Origin: JANXYY01 sp035530875 | GTDB lineage: Bacteria; Actinomycetota; Actinomycetes; Nanopelagicales; Nanopelagicaceae | Direction: 5' to 3' | DNA length: 64,000 nt | NCBI GenBank assembly: GCA_035530875.1 | Contig: DATKUB010000063.1 | Location: forward strand, 20,990 to 84,989 | In this document: positions 33,692 to 42,769 of the stretch, one piece after another | Layout of the letters: each line of letters begins with the position of its first letter | Position numbering within the stretch: position 1 is the first letter of the stretch | The notes under the pieces: generated by a model | What the model was told of the DNA's origin: nothing | Database searches by the model: none | Seen by the model: only the letters and a program-made list of their open reading frames with translations | Program-made: the position numbers and the translations under genes

Positions 33692-35592
33692 GAGTGGTCT
33701 CCTGTGTGCACTGGCTCACGTATGGGCTCGAGCAGCCGATCAGGGACGCCGTAACCATAGGGGTCAGAGGTAATAACCGGGAGGACTTCGAAGTTCTCCA
33801 ACGGAACCGGAGTCGGCACTTGCCATTCCAGGGTTTTTGCCCCCCATGGGTTCGCAGGTGCAATTTCTCCTGAAGTCCACGAGTGAATGATCGCGGCCAA
33901 GAAGATCAGCATGCCGGTGAAGATTGTGTAGGCGCCGATACTCGAGACCAGATTGCCAGTGGCAAACAGCGACGAGTAGGAAGAGACGCGTCGAGGCTGG
34001 CCAGCAAGGCCAACGGCGAACATGCCGAGGAAGGTCACGTTGAAACCAATCTGGCTAATCCAGAATCCCCAGGCGCCAATCTTCTCGTCGAACATGCGTC
34101 CAGTCATCTTCGGGAACCAGTACATAACTGCACCCATCGCACCAACAAACGCACCGCCCATCAGGGTGTAATGGAAGTGGGCCGTTACATACATAGAGCC
34201 ATGGAGGGCAACATCTACTGGTACATCCGACAGGTAGATGCCAGTAAGTCCACCGATGATGAAGTTCCAGAGCATCGCGTAGACCGCGAGCATCGGAAGC
34301 CTGGCCCAGACTCGGCCGCGCCAGAGCGTGCCGATAAAAACCAAGAAGAGCATGCCGGTTGGCACCGAAATCAATTCGGTCGTGAGCATGAAGGGGGCAT
34401 TCAAGTTTGGCGCCCAGCCAGTCATGTACATATGGTGCGCCCAGACCATGACGCTGAGGCCCACGATCCCGGCGATGCCCAGTACCGCAGCATTGAAGTT
34501 GAACAGCGGTTTACGAACAAAGACGGGTAAGTACTCCATCATTGCAGCCAGACCAGGAATCAAGATGACGTAGACCTCTGGGTGGCCCATGAGCCAGAAG
34601 AGGTTGGTGTAGAGCCAATCATTGCCACCGGCAGCGGTGTCAAAGAAGACGCCGCCAGCTGCCCGATCGAAACCAGACATGACTTGCGATGCCATAAAGG
34701 TTGGGAAGGCCGGGATGGCTAGACCAACGCTGGCGACAACGCCGTAAACAAAAATCGGAGTTCGATTCCAAGTCATGCCGCGAGCACGCATCTTTACGAC
34801 TGTCGTAACAATGTTTGCGCCAGCTACCCCGCTTGAGATGGCAAAGATGATGATCGTCATCAAGTAAGAATCCATGCCCGGAGGCGCCTGCAAACCAAGC
34901 GGTTCATAGGCAGACCAACCGGTTGGGATCCCACCGAGGAATACCGCGGACAACAAGATCGGGACGACGCTAGCAATCAGCCAGAGGCTAAGCGCGTTGA
35001 GCCTTGGGAACGCCATGTCGCGAGCGCCGATCATGATTGGCACTACAAAGTTTCCGAACGGGCCGGTAACCATGATGATCGTCGCAATGATCATGATGAT
35101 GCCATGCAAGCCGACTACGGCGTTGTAGGTCTGCGAGCCGAAGATTTCGGTGTTCTTGGAAATGAGGTCGGTGCGGATCAACATCGCGAGAATGCCGCCG
35201 ACAAAAAAGAGCAGCATCGTAACGATCAGATACTGGACGCCAACAACCTTGTGATCGGTAGTGAACTTGAAATAACGCGAAATCCCTTGGTTTTTTCCGG
35301 CCAAATACATCTGGTCTTCAAACGACTGGTCTTTGCCCATCACCCAACGAACTGGCCCAACAAAGGCGCCAATCCCGGTCATGAAGCCAATCGCCCAGAG
35401 CGACATGGTGATGATCCAGACCCGATCGCGGCCCCAACTATTGTCCGGCCCGTCGCCAAAACCAAATACTTTACCGGCGATATACCAGCCAATGAAGGCG
35501 AAGATGAATCCAGTGAGAATGGCGGTGCCCAAATTGAGGCGGCGCATCAGACCGCCGCCATTTGGAATCGGGCCACGAGTTGTAGTCGACAT
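33688..35592 (-). CDS. ctaD: Cytochrome c oxidase subunit I with N-terminal extension
   Basis: Catalytic subunit that reduces O2 at the heme a3-CuB centre and pumps protons. All metal ligands are visible: HGIIMI (heme a), the CuB His and cross-linked Tyr in GHPEVYVILIPG, the HH pair in WAHHMYMTGW, and HFHYTLMGG for heme a3 and a. At 634 residues it is longer than the usual 530-580. The family start FTTDHKVVGVQYLI is only reached near residue 110, and the first 100 residues carry two extra membrane helices (ILTGFIFAFIGWYIAG, then IITMSLWAIGFMTGIGAF). It overlaps ctaC and ctaE. Confidence 0.96.
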   Translation of the reverse strand: MSTTTRGPIPNGGGLMRRLNLGTAILTGFIFAFIGWYIAGKVFGFGDGPDNSWGRDRVWIITMSLWAIGFMTGIGAFVGPVRWVMGKDQSFEDQMYLAGKNQGISRYFKFTTDHKVVGVQYLIVTMLLFFVGGILAMLIRTDLISKNTEIFGSQTYNAVVGLHGIIMIIATIIMVTGPFGNFVVPIMIGARDMAFPRLNALSLWLIASVVPILLSAVFLGGIPTGWSAYEPLGLQAPPGMDSYLMTIIIFAISSGVAGANIVTTVVKMRARGMTWNRTPIFVYGVVASVGLAIPAFPTFMASQVMSGFDRAAGGVFFDTAAGGNDWLYTNLFWLMGHPEVYVILIPGLAAMMEYLPVFVRKPLFNFNAAVLGIAGIVGLSVMVWAHHMYMTGWAPNLNAPFMLTTELISVPTGMLFLVFIGTLWRGRVWARLPMLAVYAMLWNFIIGGLTGIYLSDVPVDVALHGSMYVTAHFHYTLMGGAFVGAMGAVMYWFPKMTGRMFDEKIGAWGFWISQIGFNVTFLGMFAVGLAGQPRRVSSYSSLFATGNLVSSIGAYTIFTGMLIFLAAIIHSWTSGEIAPANPWGAKTLEWQVPTPVPLENFEVLPVITSDPYGYGVPDRLLEPIREPVHTGDHS

Positions 35593-36380
35593 CAGGCGTG
35601 ACCTCCGTTAGCAACCCAAGTATTGAAATCATCAGGTGAGACGACCACCGCATTGGTCTGCATATGAGCGTGATAAAGACCGCACAACTCAGCGCACCGA
35701 ACGTCGAAACGACCAATAACTGTCGGCGTCACGTGCGCCAGCGTTACTCGTTCAGGATTGGCGTCAATCTTGACTCCGAGTTGAACAATCCAAAGTGAGT
35801 GCACAACATCAACTGAAGAGACGTGGAAAACAACCGGCTGATCCTTTGGCATATAGAGCTGGTTGGACTCGATGTTTCCATTGTCCGGATACTTAAAAGT
35901 CCAGACCCACTGGTTTCCGATCGCATCGATGACCAGAGGTTTCACGCCGTTGTTTCTTGGCGCTAGAGAATTCATTTCGCCAAGACCCCAGATGAGAAGG
36001 AAGACGCAGAGCAAACTCGATATCACGACCCAAGCCGTAGTGACAGGGCCGTTGGTTTTAATGGCTGGGCTCTCGTTGCTTGGCCCCGCGCCTTTAGGCT
36101 GACGCCAACCGAAAATCGAGTACAGCACCACCGAGATAACAAGAGCCGCCACCGGCGCCGCTGTGTAGGTAAACAGCGACATGGTGTCTTCAATCGCCTT
36201 CATTGCTTCAGAGGCTGGCGCACCCATGAGATGTGCCTGCACTGGACCGAAGATCTCGAAAAGAATTGTGAGCCCAAGCCAAATCAGAAAAACGTGGCGA
36301 ATGTATGGCCGCTTGGTCCAAGCGCGGAACTTATCGGCCGGGAGTTGGGCTTCTAGTTGATCGTCCAAGTGTTCGCTCAT
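35592..36380 (-). CDS. ctaC: Cytochrome c oxidase subunit II
   Basis: Electron entry subunit carrying the CuA centre. The 262-residue protein has two membrane helices (near residues 28-48 and 100-118) and a periplasmic cupredoxin domain with WVWTFKYPDN, the first ligand in DVVHSLWIVQLG and the binding loop CAELCGLYHAHM complete with both Cys, Glu, His and Met. There is no fused cytochrome c domain. It overlaps the upstream cupredoxin-like gene by 4 bp (ATGA). Confidence 0.96.
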   Translation of the reverse strand: MSEHLDDQLEAQLPADKFRAWTKRPYIRHVFLIWLGLTILFEIFGPVQAHLMGAPASEAMKAIEDTMSLFTYTAAPVAALVISVVLYSIFGWRQPKGAGPSNESPAIKTNGPVTTAWVVISSLLCVFLLIWGLGEMNSLAPRNNGVKPLVIDAIGNQWVWTFKYPDNGNIESNQLYMPKDQPVVFHVSSVDVVHSLWIVQLGVKIDANPERVTLAHVTPTVIGRFDVRCAELCGLYHAHMQTNAVVVSPDDFNTWVANGGHA

Positions 36381-37084
36381 GCGACGGTCACCGTCCCAGA
36401 CATGAATGCGCGAGCAGCCATTACGTCTCCGAACTTCTTGTATGTTCCGTCACCGCACGGATATTCGCAGTTCCAGATGTAGTGCCCAGCTCCTCCGGTT
36501 ATGAACGAGAAGGTGATCACGTGCGGAGTGTTGGTGTAGCCGGTGTCAGGCATTAGTGAATCGTCAACAGCCGGCAGCGGGACGCTGACGAAGAGGCTGT
36601 CCTGACTCGGGGAGGTCAAATCGTGGAGCGTAAAGGTATGGCCGATGTGCTCGGGGTCAACCTCCGAGACCGGCTGCCCATCAAGGAGCATCTGACCATC
36701 GGCGGTGCCGTCGCCTGGAGTGGCAACCGTGCCCCAGACGTGGGCGAAGTATGGGTTGTTCAGCACCTCACCGCTGTCGTACTGGGTAATCGTCATGGTT
36801 ACCAATGAGTGCGCTGGAAGAGTTATGTCGGTGGAGGGCCCGTAGCTCACCCAATCGGGGTGAACGCCACCCGATGGACCATGCTCGCCAGCCAAGCTGT
36901 CGGGGTAGGTGGAAAGCGAAATGTAGGCGTGCGGCAGTATCCCTTGAGCCGTCTGAGCGGTCCCATCGATGGTCGCAACCACCGGCGGGTTCTGAAGACT
37001 CGATAAGTGAAGATACGAGGCAATGCCAAAGATCAGCGATGCGCCGAGCAATACCGTAATTAATGCTGTGAAAACTCGTTTCAC
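36377..37084 (-). CDS. Membrane-anchored cupredoxin-like protein with a CuA-like Cys loop
   Basis: A 235-residue protein, starting with GTG five or six bases after AGGTGG, with one N-terminal membrane helix (residues 7-27) and an outer beta-rich domain. The loop NCEYPCGDG carries C206 and C210 with the C-x3-C spacing of CuA, a His at 201, another in FAHVWG, and M222 and M228. The second CuA His that follows the Cys loop in ctaC is replaced, so the metal site would differ. As first gene of the oxidase operon it may deliver copper or electrons to subunit II. I do not know a named family that fits. Confidence 0.75.
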   Translation of the reverse strand: MKRVFTALITVLLGASLIFGIASYLHLSSLQNPPVVATIDGTAQTAQGILPHAYISLSTYPDSLAGEHGPSGGVHPDWVSYGPSTDITLPAHSLVTMTITQYDSGEVLNNPYFAHVWGTVATPGDGTADGQMLLDGQPVSEVDPEHIGHTFTLHDLTSPSQDSLFVSVPLPAVDDSLMPDTGYTNTPHVITFSFITGGAGHYIWNCEYPCGDGTYKKFGDVMAARAFMSGTVTVA

Positions 37085-37101
37085 GGCGCCACCTGCCCCT
37101 G

Positions 37102-37139
37102 TTTATAGTCCATTGACGTTCAGATATTGACGTTCAGAT
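37102..37139 (-). promoter_or_regulatory. Promoter of the ctaC operon with tandem 14-bp direct repeats
   Basis: TATAAA (37107-37102 on the minus strand) is a good -10 for the cupredoxin-ctaC-ctaD-ctaE operon. Two perfect, adjacent 14-bp copies of ATTGACGTTCAGAT fill 37112-37125 and 37126-37139 and cover its spacer and -35 region. Tandem copies at this place suggest an activator or repressor site shared with the divergent ctaG gene. Confidence 0.55.
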
Positions 37140-37258
37140 GCAGTTCCGACGAGCGAGCGTTTGCGCAAGGTTCCTATCCCCAAGACCGAAAGTCAAGGTT
37201 ATTTCAGCCAATATTCCAGGTGAATTCCCAGGATTGCCGTTGGCCGAGGAGAGGCGAG

Positions 37259-37264
37259 TACCTT
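37259..37264 (+). promoter_or_regulatory. -10 element of a probable leaderless ctaG promoter
   Basis: TACCTT ends six bases before the ctaG ATG at 37271, so the mRNA probably has no leader. No matching -35 is evident. Confidence 0.4.
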
Positions 37265-37270
37265 CTGGGC

Positions 37271-37990
37271 ATGCTAAGGAACTGGCGGCGGGCAGCAATG
37301 CTCTCGGGGGGCCTGCTGATCTTGATCTTCACGGTCGGCCCACTAGCCGCCTACGAGCGGCAATTTTTCTGGTTCCACATGATTTCGCATCTGGTACTGA
37401 TGATGGTCGCAGTCCCACTGCTGCTAATCGGGGGACCAATTGAACTACTCGTAGCCCACCGGCCAGGTCTTGAAGCAATCCTTGACGGTTCGATCGCCAG
37501 ATGGATCTGTCACCCCATCGTGACCTGGCTTCTTTTTGTCGGAACAATTATGGGAGTCCACTTCTCGCCGTTTCTGAATTATGCGCTCTCCCACCCATTG
37601 ATTCACTACCTAGTAGAGAACCCGCTTTATGTCATCGTCTCGTTCCTTTTTTACTGGTCAATTCTTCCCGGAAATTTCTCGCCAGCTCGATTGAGTCCCG
37701 CACTCCGCGTGGCTTCACTTTTCGCAATGATGGTGCCCGAAACAATGACTGGCTTTTTTATCTACATCACCCATACCGTCAATTACCCTTACTACTTAAC
37801 GCTTCCTGGGGCAACACCCGAGTCGGTACTGACTGACCAGCAACTTGGCGGTGGGTTAATGTGGGCGGGTTCAATGATCATTGACAGCGTTTGGATCGCA
37901 GTCTCGGTGCAATCTTGGTACCGAAGTGAAGAACGAAAGTCGCTCCTGATCGATGCCGAAATAGCAACGGAGAATGGGAGCGAATTATGA
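37271..37990 (+). CDS. ctaG: CtaG-type cytochrome oxidase assembly protein
   Basis: Membrane protein of the caa3_CtaG family, thought to help copper insertion into oxidase. ATG at 37271 gives 239 residues with six or so membrane helices; the upstream open frame to 37127 is not hydrophobic and overlaps the promoter region. Family features are FWFHMISHLVLMMVAVPLLL near residues 34-53, GVHFSPFLNYALSHPLIHYL near 94-113 with conserved His, and GFFIYITH. It is divergent from the ctaC operon and coupled to the small gene downstream. Confidence 0.9.
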   Translation: MLRNWRRAAMLSGGLLILIFTVGPLAAYERQFFWFHMISHLVLMMVAVPLLLIGGPIELLVAHRPGLEAILDGSIARWICHPIVTWLLFVGTIMGVHFSPFLNYALSHPLIHYLVENPLYVIVSFLFYWSILPGNFSPARLSPALRVASLFAMMVPETMTGFFIYITHTVNYPYYLTLPGATPESVLTDQQLGGGLMWAGSMIIDSVWIAVSVQSWYRSEERKSLLIDAEIATENGSEL

Positions 37991-38298
37991 AACTACCGGC
38001 ATCACCCAAGACGCTTCTTTTCGCAGTAACAATGCTGGTCCTCTGTCTGGTGATCGGATACTTCGAATTCACCAGGGCAATGGCTGGGAATGCGCGGAGT
38101 TGGGTATATATGTTCGAGTGGCCATTCTTTGGCTTCTTTGGCATCTACATGTGGTGGCGACTTCGGAACGGGGACTGGGAGAAAATCCGCAATTACCTGA
38201 CTGAGGACGACGAGAACGATCCGCAACTGATGGCTTGGCGCGAATATCAGGCCAAAACCGAGCGGGAGAACCCCCAGGGTGGTCCCCCAACCCCGTGA
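37987..38298 (+). CDS. Small two-helix membrane protein downstream of ctaG
   Basis: A 103-residue protein with membrane helices near residues 10-27 and 40-57 (FEWPFFGFFGIYMWW) and an acidic cytoplasmic tail. It overlaps the ctaG stop by 4 bp, so it is made with the assembly factor. I recognise no named family, but the aromatic-rich second helix and the location suggest an oxidase-assembly accessory. Its stop codon lies inside the first unit of a 21-bp repeat array. Confidence 0.8.
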   Translation: MKLPASPKTLLFAVTMLVLCLVIGYFEFTRAMAGNARSWVYMFEWPFFGFFGIYMWWRLRNGDWEKIRNYLTEDDENDPQLMAWREYQAKTERENPQGGPPTP

Positions 38299-38353
38299 GC
38301 GGCGGCTTGCCTCCCGTGAGCGGCGGCTTGCCTCCCGTGAGCGGCGGCTTGCC
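38291..38353. repeat. 21-bp tandem repeat array, three units
   Basis: Three units of the GTGAGCGGCGGCTTGCC type. The TGA of the upstream gene (38296-38298) is formed by the repeat itself, and the array ends 29 bp before the hutU start codon. Confidence 0.95.
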
Positions 38354-38382
38354 TCAGAGCGAAGTGACTAGCCTTTGTTTCC

Positions 38383-40050
38383 ATGATCAATGAAGATCCC
38401 TCGAGAGTAATTCGCGCCCCTCGCGGCACCAAAATCACTGCCCAAGGTTGGCCGCAAGAAGCGGCACTTCGAATGCTGCAGAACAATCTCGACCCTGATG
38501 TAGCTGAACACCCAGAACGACTCGTCGTCTACGGCGGCACCGGCAAGGCCGCTCGGAATTGGCCTGCGTATGACTCAATAATCAAAACCTTGACCCGACT
38601 CAAGGGCGATGAAACCTTACTGGTCCAATCCGGAAAACCTGTGGGCGTAATGCAGACCCACGAGTGGGCGCCACGCGTCCTGATTGCAAACTCGAACCTG
38701 GTTGGTGATTGGGCCAATTGGCCCGAGTTTCGAAGACTGGAAAACCTGGGTCTGACGATGTATGGCCAGATGACAGCGGGCTCCTGGATCTACATTGGTA
38801 CGCAAGGAATTCTTCAAGGTACATATGAAACATTCGCAGCAATCGCAGAGAAGCGATTCGGCGGAACGCTTGAAGGAACGCTTACGTTGACCGCCGGTTG
38901 CGGCGGCATGGGTGGTGCGCAGCCGCTTGCCGTCACGATGAACGGTGGCGTCTGCCTAATGATCGATATCGATTCATCACGCCTACAACGTCGCGTCCAA
39001 TCCCGTTATCTTGACGAAGTTGCAGAGAACACGTCTGACGCAATCAAGCGGGTGCTGGCAGCGAAATTGGAGAGGCGTCCGCTTTCCGTTGGCCTAGTAG
39101 GAAATGCGGCCACTCTTGTTCCGCTCTTGCTATCCATGAATGTTGCCTTCGACATCGTCACAGACCAGACCTCCGCGCACGATCCGCTGGCTTACGTTCC
39201 CGAGGGCATCGATTTTGAAGATTCTGCCGAATATGCACTCAAAAAACCCGACGAATACACCGAACGCGCTCAAGAATCCATGGCGCATCACGTGGAAGCT
39301 ATGGTCGGTTTCATGGATCGCGGCGCTGAAGTATTTGATTACGGAAATTCGATCCGCGATGAAGCAAGAAAGGCCGGCTATCCCAGAGCCTTTGATTTCC
39401 CTGGATTTATCCCTGCCTATATCCGACCGCTGTTTTGCGAAGGTAAAGGGCCTTTCCGTTGGGTCGCGCTGTCGGGAGATCCGAAAGACATCTACAAAAC
39501 CGATGAGACCGTCCTCAAATTGTTTCCGGAGAACGAACACTTGTCCCGATGGATTCGGTTGGCTCAAGAGAAGGTTGCGTTTCAGGGTTTGCCTGCGCGC
39601 ATCTGCTGGCTCGGCTATGGCGAGCGCGATAAGGCCGGACTCGCGTTCAACGATCTTGTTGCCCGAGGTGAAGTGAGTGCCCCAATCGTCATCGGCCGCG
39701 ATCACTTAGATTGCGGCTCCGTCGCATCTCCATATCGGGAGACGGAATCAATGCTGGATGGGTCCGATGCAATCGCGGATTGGCCGCTGCTGAACGCCAT
39801 GGTGAACGTCTCTTCAGGCGCTTCATGGGTATCGATACACCACGGCGGCGGAGTCGGGATTGGCCGCTCGATTCATGCCGGACAAGTTAGCGTCGCGGAT
39901 GGAACTCCGTTGGCCGCCCAGAAATTGGCGCGCGTTCTCACCAATGACCCGGGGATGGGAGTGCTTCGCCACGTCGATGCCGGCTACGAACACGCCCACC
40001 ACGTTGCCGAAACCACCGGGGTCGATATCCCCATGATGAAGAGATCCTAA
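38383..40050 (+). CDS. hutU: Urocanate hydratase
   Basis: Second step of histidine degradation: urocanate to imidazolonepropionate, using tightly bound NAD. It is 555 residues, the standard length. Family blocks include YGGTGKAARNW near residue 48, QTHEWAPRVLIANSNLVGDW, TAGCGGMGGAQPLAVTMNGG for the NAD site, RDHLDCGSVASPYRETE with the active-site Cys, and HHGGGVGIGRSIHAG near the C-terminus. It leads hutU-hutI-hutH. Confidence 0.98.
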   Translation: MINEDPSRVIRAPRGTKITAQGWPQEAALRMLQNNLDPDVAEHPERLVVYGGTGKAARNWPAYDSIIKTLTRLKGDETLLVQSGKPVGVMQTHEWAPRVLIANSNLVGDWANWPEFRRLENLGLTMYGQMTAGSWIYIGTQGILQGTYETFAAIAEKRFGGTLEGTLTLTAGCGGMGGAQPLAVTMNGGVCLMIDIDSSRLQRRVQSRYLDEVAENTSDAIKRVLAAKLERRPLSVGLVGNAATLVPLLLSMNVAFDIVTDQTSAHDPLAYVPEGIDFEDSAEYALKKPDEYTERAQESMAHHVEAMVGFMDRGAEVFDYGNSIRDEARKAGYPRAFDFPGFIPAYIRPLFCEGKGPFRWVALSGDPKDIYKTDETVLKLFPENEHLSRWIRLAQEKVAFQGLPARICWLGYGERDKAGLAFNDLVARGEVSAPIVIGRDHLDCGSVASPYRETESMLDGSDAIADWPLLNAMVNVSSGASWVSIHHGGGVGIGRSIHAGQVSVADGTPLAAQKLARVLTNDPGMGVLRHVDAGYEHAHHVAETTGVDIPMMKRS

Positions 40051-40051
40051 A

Positions 40052-41224
40052 GTGGCATCACTTCTGGTAACCAATATCGGAGAGCTTGTCACAAACTCTC
40101 TTGCTTACGGACCAACTCCGCTTGGCATTATCAGAGACGCTGCGATTCTGATTGACAACGATGTCGTCTCATGGGTTGGTTCAGCTTTTGATGCGCAGCG
40201 TTTGGCGGCCGATGAAAAAATCGATGTCGATGGTGCTGCGGTCATTCCGGGATTCGTAGACAGCCATGCACACTTGGTTTTCGCTGGCGACAGATCAGGC
40301 GAGTTCGAAGCGCGTATGAGCGGAAACAATTATTCTGCCGGTGGAATCAGATCCACAGTGGCGGCCACGCGATCTGCCTCAGATGATGAGTTGCGGAGCA
40401 ATTTGCAGCGATTGATGGAAGAGGCGAACAGTTCGGGAACTACCACAATCGAATGTAAATCCGGCTATGGATTGACAGTAGAGGATGAAGCGCGATCCTT
40501 GCGCATCGCTAGTGAATTCACAACTGAAACCAGTTATCTAGGCGCTCATGTGGTGCCGTCCGAATTCGACGACCGGAAGGATGATTACGTTTCGCTCGTC
40601 ACTGGGGCGATGTTGGATGCCTGCGCTCCATATTCGAGATGGATAGACGTGTTCTGTGATCGCGGCGCATTTGATCCGAATTCAACTAGGAAGGTTCTTA
40701 AAGCTGGAATAGCAAAGGGACTTCTTCCCCGCTTGCATGCAAACCAGCTTAAACAAGGTGAGGGAATCCAAATAGCCGTTGAATTCGATGCAGCCAGCGC
40801 CGATCACTGCACCCACCTAACTCAATCTGACGTCGATGCCCTCGCATCTAGCGATACCGTCGCAACTTTTCTGCCGGCAGCGGAATTCTCGACGCGTTCG
40901 CAGTATCCCAACGCGAGAAAACTTATCGACGCCGGTTCAACCGTTGCGATTGCGACTGACTGCAACCCCGGATCCAGTTATACGACGAATATGCCGTTCT
41001 GCATCGCACTTGCTGTGCGAGAAATGCAGATGTCTCCAGCTGAGGCTTTAGCTGCTGCAACATTAGGCGGTGCAAGCGCGCTACGTAGAAACGACATCGG
41101 ACATCTGGCGCCCAATGCCCGTGCTGATTTCATTTTGTTGAACGCACCTTCTTACCTACACCTGGCATATCGCCCAGGCGTGAACTTGATCAACCGTGTT
41201 TTTAGAGCGAAAGGCAAATCATGA
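40052..41224 (+). CDS. hutI: Imidazolonepropionase
   Basis: Third step of histidine degradation, opening the imidazolone ring to formiminoglutamate. The 390-residue amidohydrolase starts with GTG one base after the hutU stop. Metal-site motifs are DSHAHLVFAGDR near residue 70, the His in LGAHVVPSEF, the His in LPRLHANQLKQGEG, and the Asp in VAIATDCNPGSS. The end overlaps hutH by 4 bp. Confidence 0.97.
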   Translation: MASLLVTNIGELVTNSLAYGPTPLGIIRDAAILIDNDVVSWVGSAFDAQRLAADEKIDVDGAAVIPGFVDSHAHLVFAGDRSGEFEARMSGNNYSAGGIRSTVAATRSASDDELRSNLQRLMEEANSSGTTTIECKSGYGLTVEDEARSLRIASEFTTETSYLGAHVVPSEFDDRKDDYVSLVTGAMLDACAPYSRWIDVFCDRGAFDPNSTRKVLKAGIAKGLLPRLHANQLKQGEGIQIAVEFDAASADHCTHLTQSDVDALASSDTVATFLPAAEFSTRSQYPNARKLIDAGSTVAIATDCNPGSSYTTNMPFCIALAVREMQMSPAEALAAATLGGASALRRNDIGHLAPNARADFILLNAPSYLHLAYRPGVNLINRVFRAKGKS

Positions 41225-42753
41225 AAGTGCAATTGGGAACTTCAGGAGTTACCTCGGCCGATGTCCTAGCGGTGGCACGCGGAAACGCGGAGGTCGAAAT
41301 CACCGAAGAGTCCGTCAAGGCCATGGCTGCTTCGCGTTCGGTAATCGATGCGTTGGCCGCGTCGCCCGAACCGGTCTATGGCGTCTCTACTGGCTTCGGA
41401 GCCCTCGCCACTAGACACATTTCTCCTGAACTACGCACCGATTTGCAGCGCTCATTGATTCGTTCGCATGCGGCCGGACTCGGAGACATGGTTGAACGTG
41501 AAGTCATTCGAGCGTTGATGTTTCTTCGACTCAAAACTCTTGCTTCTGGCCGAACGGGCGTCCGCCCGATAGTTGCTCAAACAATGGCGAAAATTCTTAA
41601 TGCCGGCATCACACCTATCGTTCACGAATTTGGTTCGCTTGGTTGCAGCGGCGATCTCGCCCCACTTGCCCACTGCGCACTCGTCCTTATGGGCGAAGGA
41701 TTCGCGATGGACCGTGCTGGCGTAGTTCACGATGCCCTTCCGTATCTGCAGGACAAAGGCATCGAGCCGGTAGTTCTTGCTGAGAAGGAAGGACTAGCGC
41801 TAATCAACGGCACCGACGGAATGCTCGGCATGTTGCTGATGGCCATTGCCGATCTTGAGGAACTTTGCACCCTTGCAGACATTTCGGCAGCGATGAGCGT
41901 TGAAGCTCTTCTTGGAACGGATGCAGTATTTCGAGAAGAACTTCACTTCCCGCTTCGACCACATCCAGGTCAGTCAAAGAGTGCGGCAAACATGTATGCG
42001 CTGCTCTCTGGTTCGGAAATTGTCGCCTCGCATGAGTTGAACGACACCCGTGTTCAAGATGCGTACTCACTGCGTTGCGCACCTCAGGTAAACGGTGCAG
42101 TGCGAGACACCATCGAACATGCGCTGTTGGTGGCGACCCGCGAACTGGCGGCCAGCATCGATAACCCAGTAGTGCTACCAGATGGACGCGTCAGTTCCAA
42201 CGGAAACTTCCACGGAGCGCCAATCGCATATGTACTCGACTTCCTCGCAATCGCCGCCGCGGATCTCGGATCCATTGCCGAACGTCGCACCGATCGTATG
42301 CTCGACGTAAACCGCTCGCATGGGTTACCACCGTTTCTGGCCGCCGATCCCGGCGTCGATTCTGGCTTCATGATTGCCCAATACACGCAAGCAGCAATGG
42401 TTTCTGAGAACAAGCGCCTGGCGGTACCCGCGAGCGTAGATTCCATTCCGAGCAGTGGAATGCAAGAAGATCACGTCTCGATGGGTTGGAGTGCAGCCAG
42501 AAAATTACGTCAGTCAATCGAGAATCTCCGTGCCATCATCTCGATTGAAATCATGACAGCGGCCAGGGCCATCGAACTTCGGGCACCGCTCCAACCAGCC
42601 AAGGCCACGGGCGCAGTCATCGATGAACTACGTAAGCACATCGCAGGCGCTGGGCGAGATCGCTATCTTGCGCCGGAAATGGCATCAGTTGTGCTCCTGG
42701 CAAAAAGCGGCGCACTAATTCAGGCAGCCAACAAGATCACCCCGCTTCTTTAA
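41221..42753 (+). CDS. hutH: Histidine ammonia-lyase
   Basis: First step of histidine degradation, releasing ammonia to give urocanate. It is 510 residues. Active-site landmarks are VYGVSTGFGALA near residue 52 with the catalytic Tyr, the cofactor tripeptide in GSLGCSGDLAPLAH, and LINGTDGMLGML. The self-forming MIO cofactor comes from residues 142-144, which here read Cys-Ser-Gly rather than Ala-Ser-Gly; Cys variants exist among histidases as far as I recall. The ATG overlaps the hutI stop. Confidence 0.97.
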   Translation: MKVQLGTSGVTSADVLAVARGNAEVEITEESVKAMAASRSVIDALAASPEPVYGVSTGFGALATRHISPELRTDLQRSLIRSHAAGLGDMVEREVIRALMFLRLKTLASGRTGVRPIVAQTMAKILNAGITPIVHEFGSLGCSGDLAPLAHCALVLMGEGFAMDRAGVVHDALPYLQDKGIEPVVLAEKEGLALINGTDGMLGMLLMAIADLEELCTLADISAAMSVEALLGTDAVFREELHFPLRPHPGQSKSAANMYALLSGSEIVASHELNDTRVQDAYSLRCAPQVNGAVRDTIEHALLVATRELAASIDNPVVLPDGRVSSNGNFHGAPIAYVLDFLAIAAADLGSIAERRTDRMLDVNRSHGLPPFLAADPGVDSGFMIAQYTQAAMVSENKRLAVPASVDSIPSSGMQEDHVSMGWSAARKLRQSIENLRAIISIEIMTAARAIELRAPLQPAKATGAVIDELRKHIAGAGRDRYLAPEMASVVLLAKSGALIQAANKITPLL

Positions 42754-42769
42754 CTCGGTCTTTCAATGA

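Noticed and set aside
33883..34530. 215-codon plus-strand frame
   Set aside because: Lies fully antisense to ctaD, whose metal-ligand motifs are intact.
37127..37270. Upstream extension of the ctaG frame
   Set aside because: Non-hydrophobic, overlaps the ctaC promoter repeats, and the ATG at 37271 gives the normal CtaG start.
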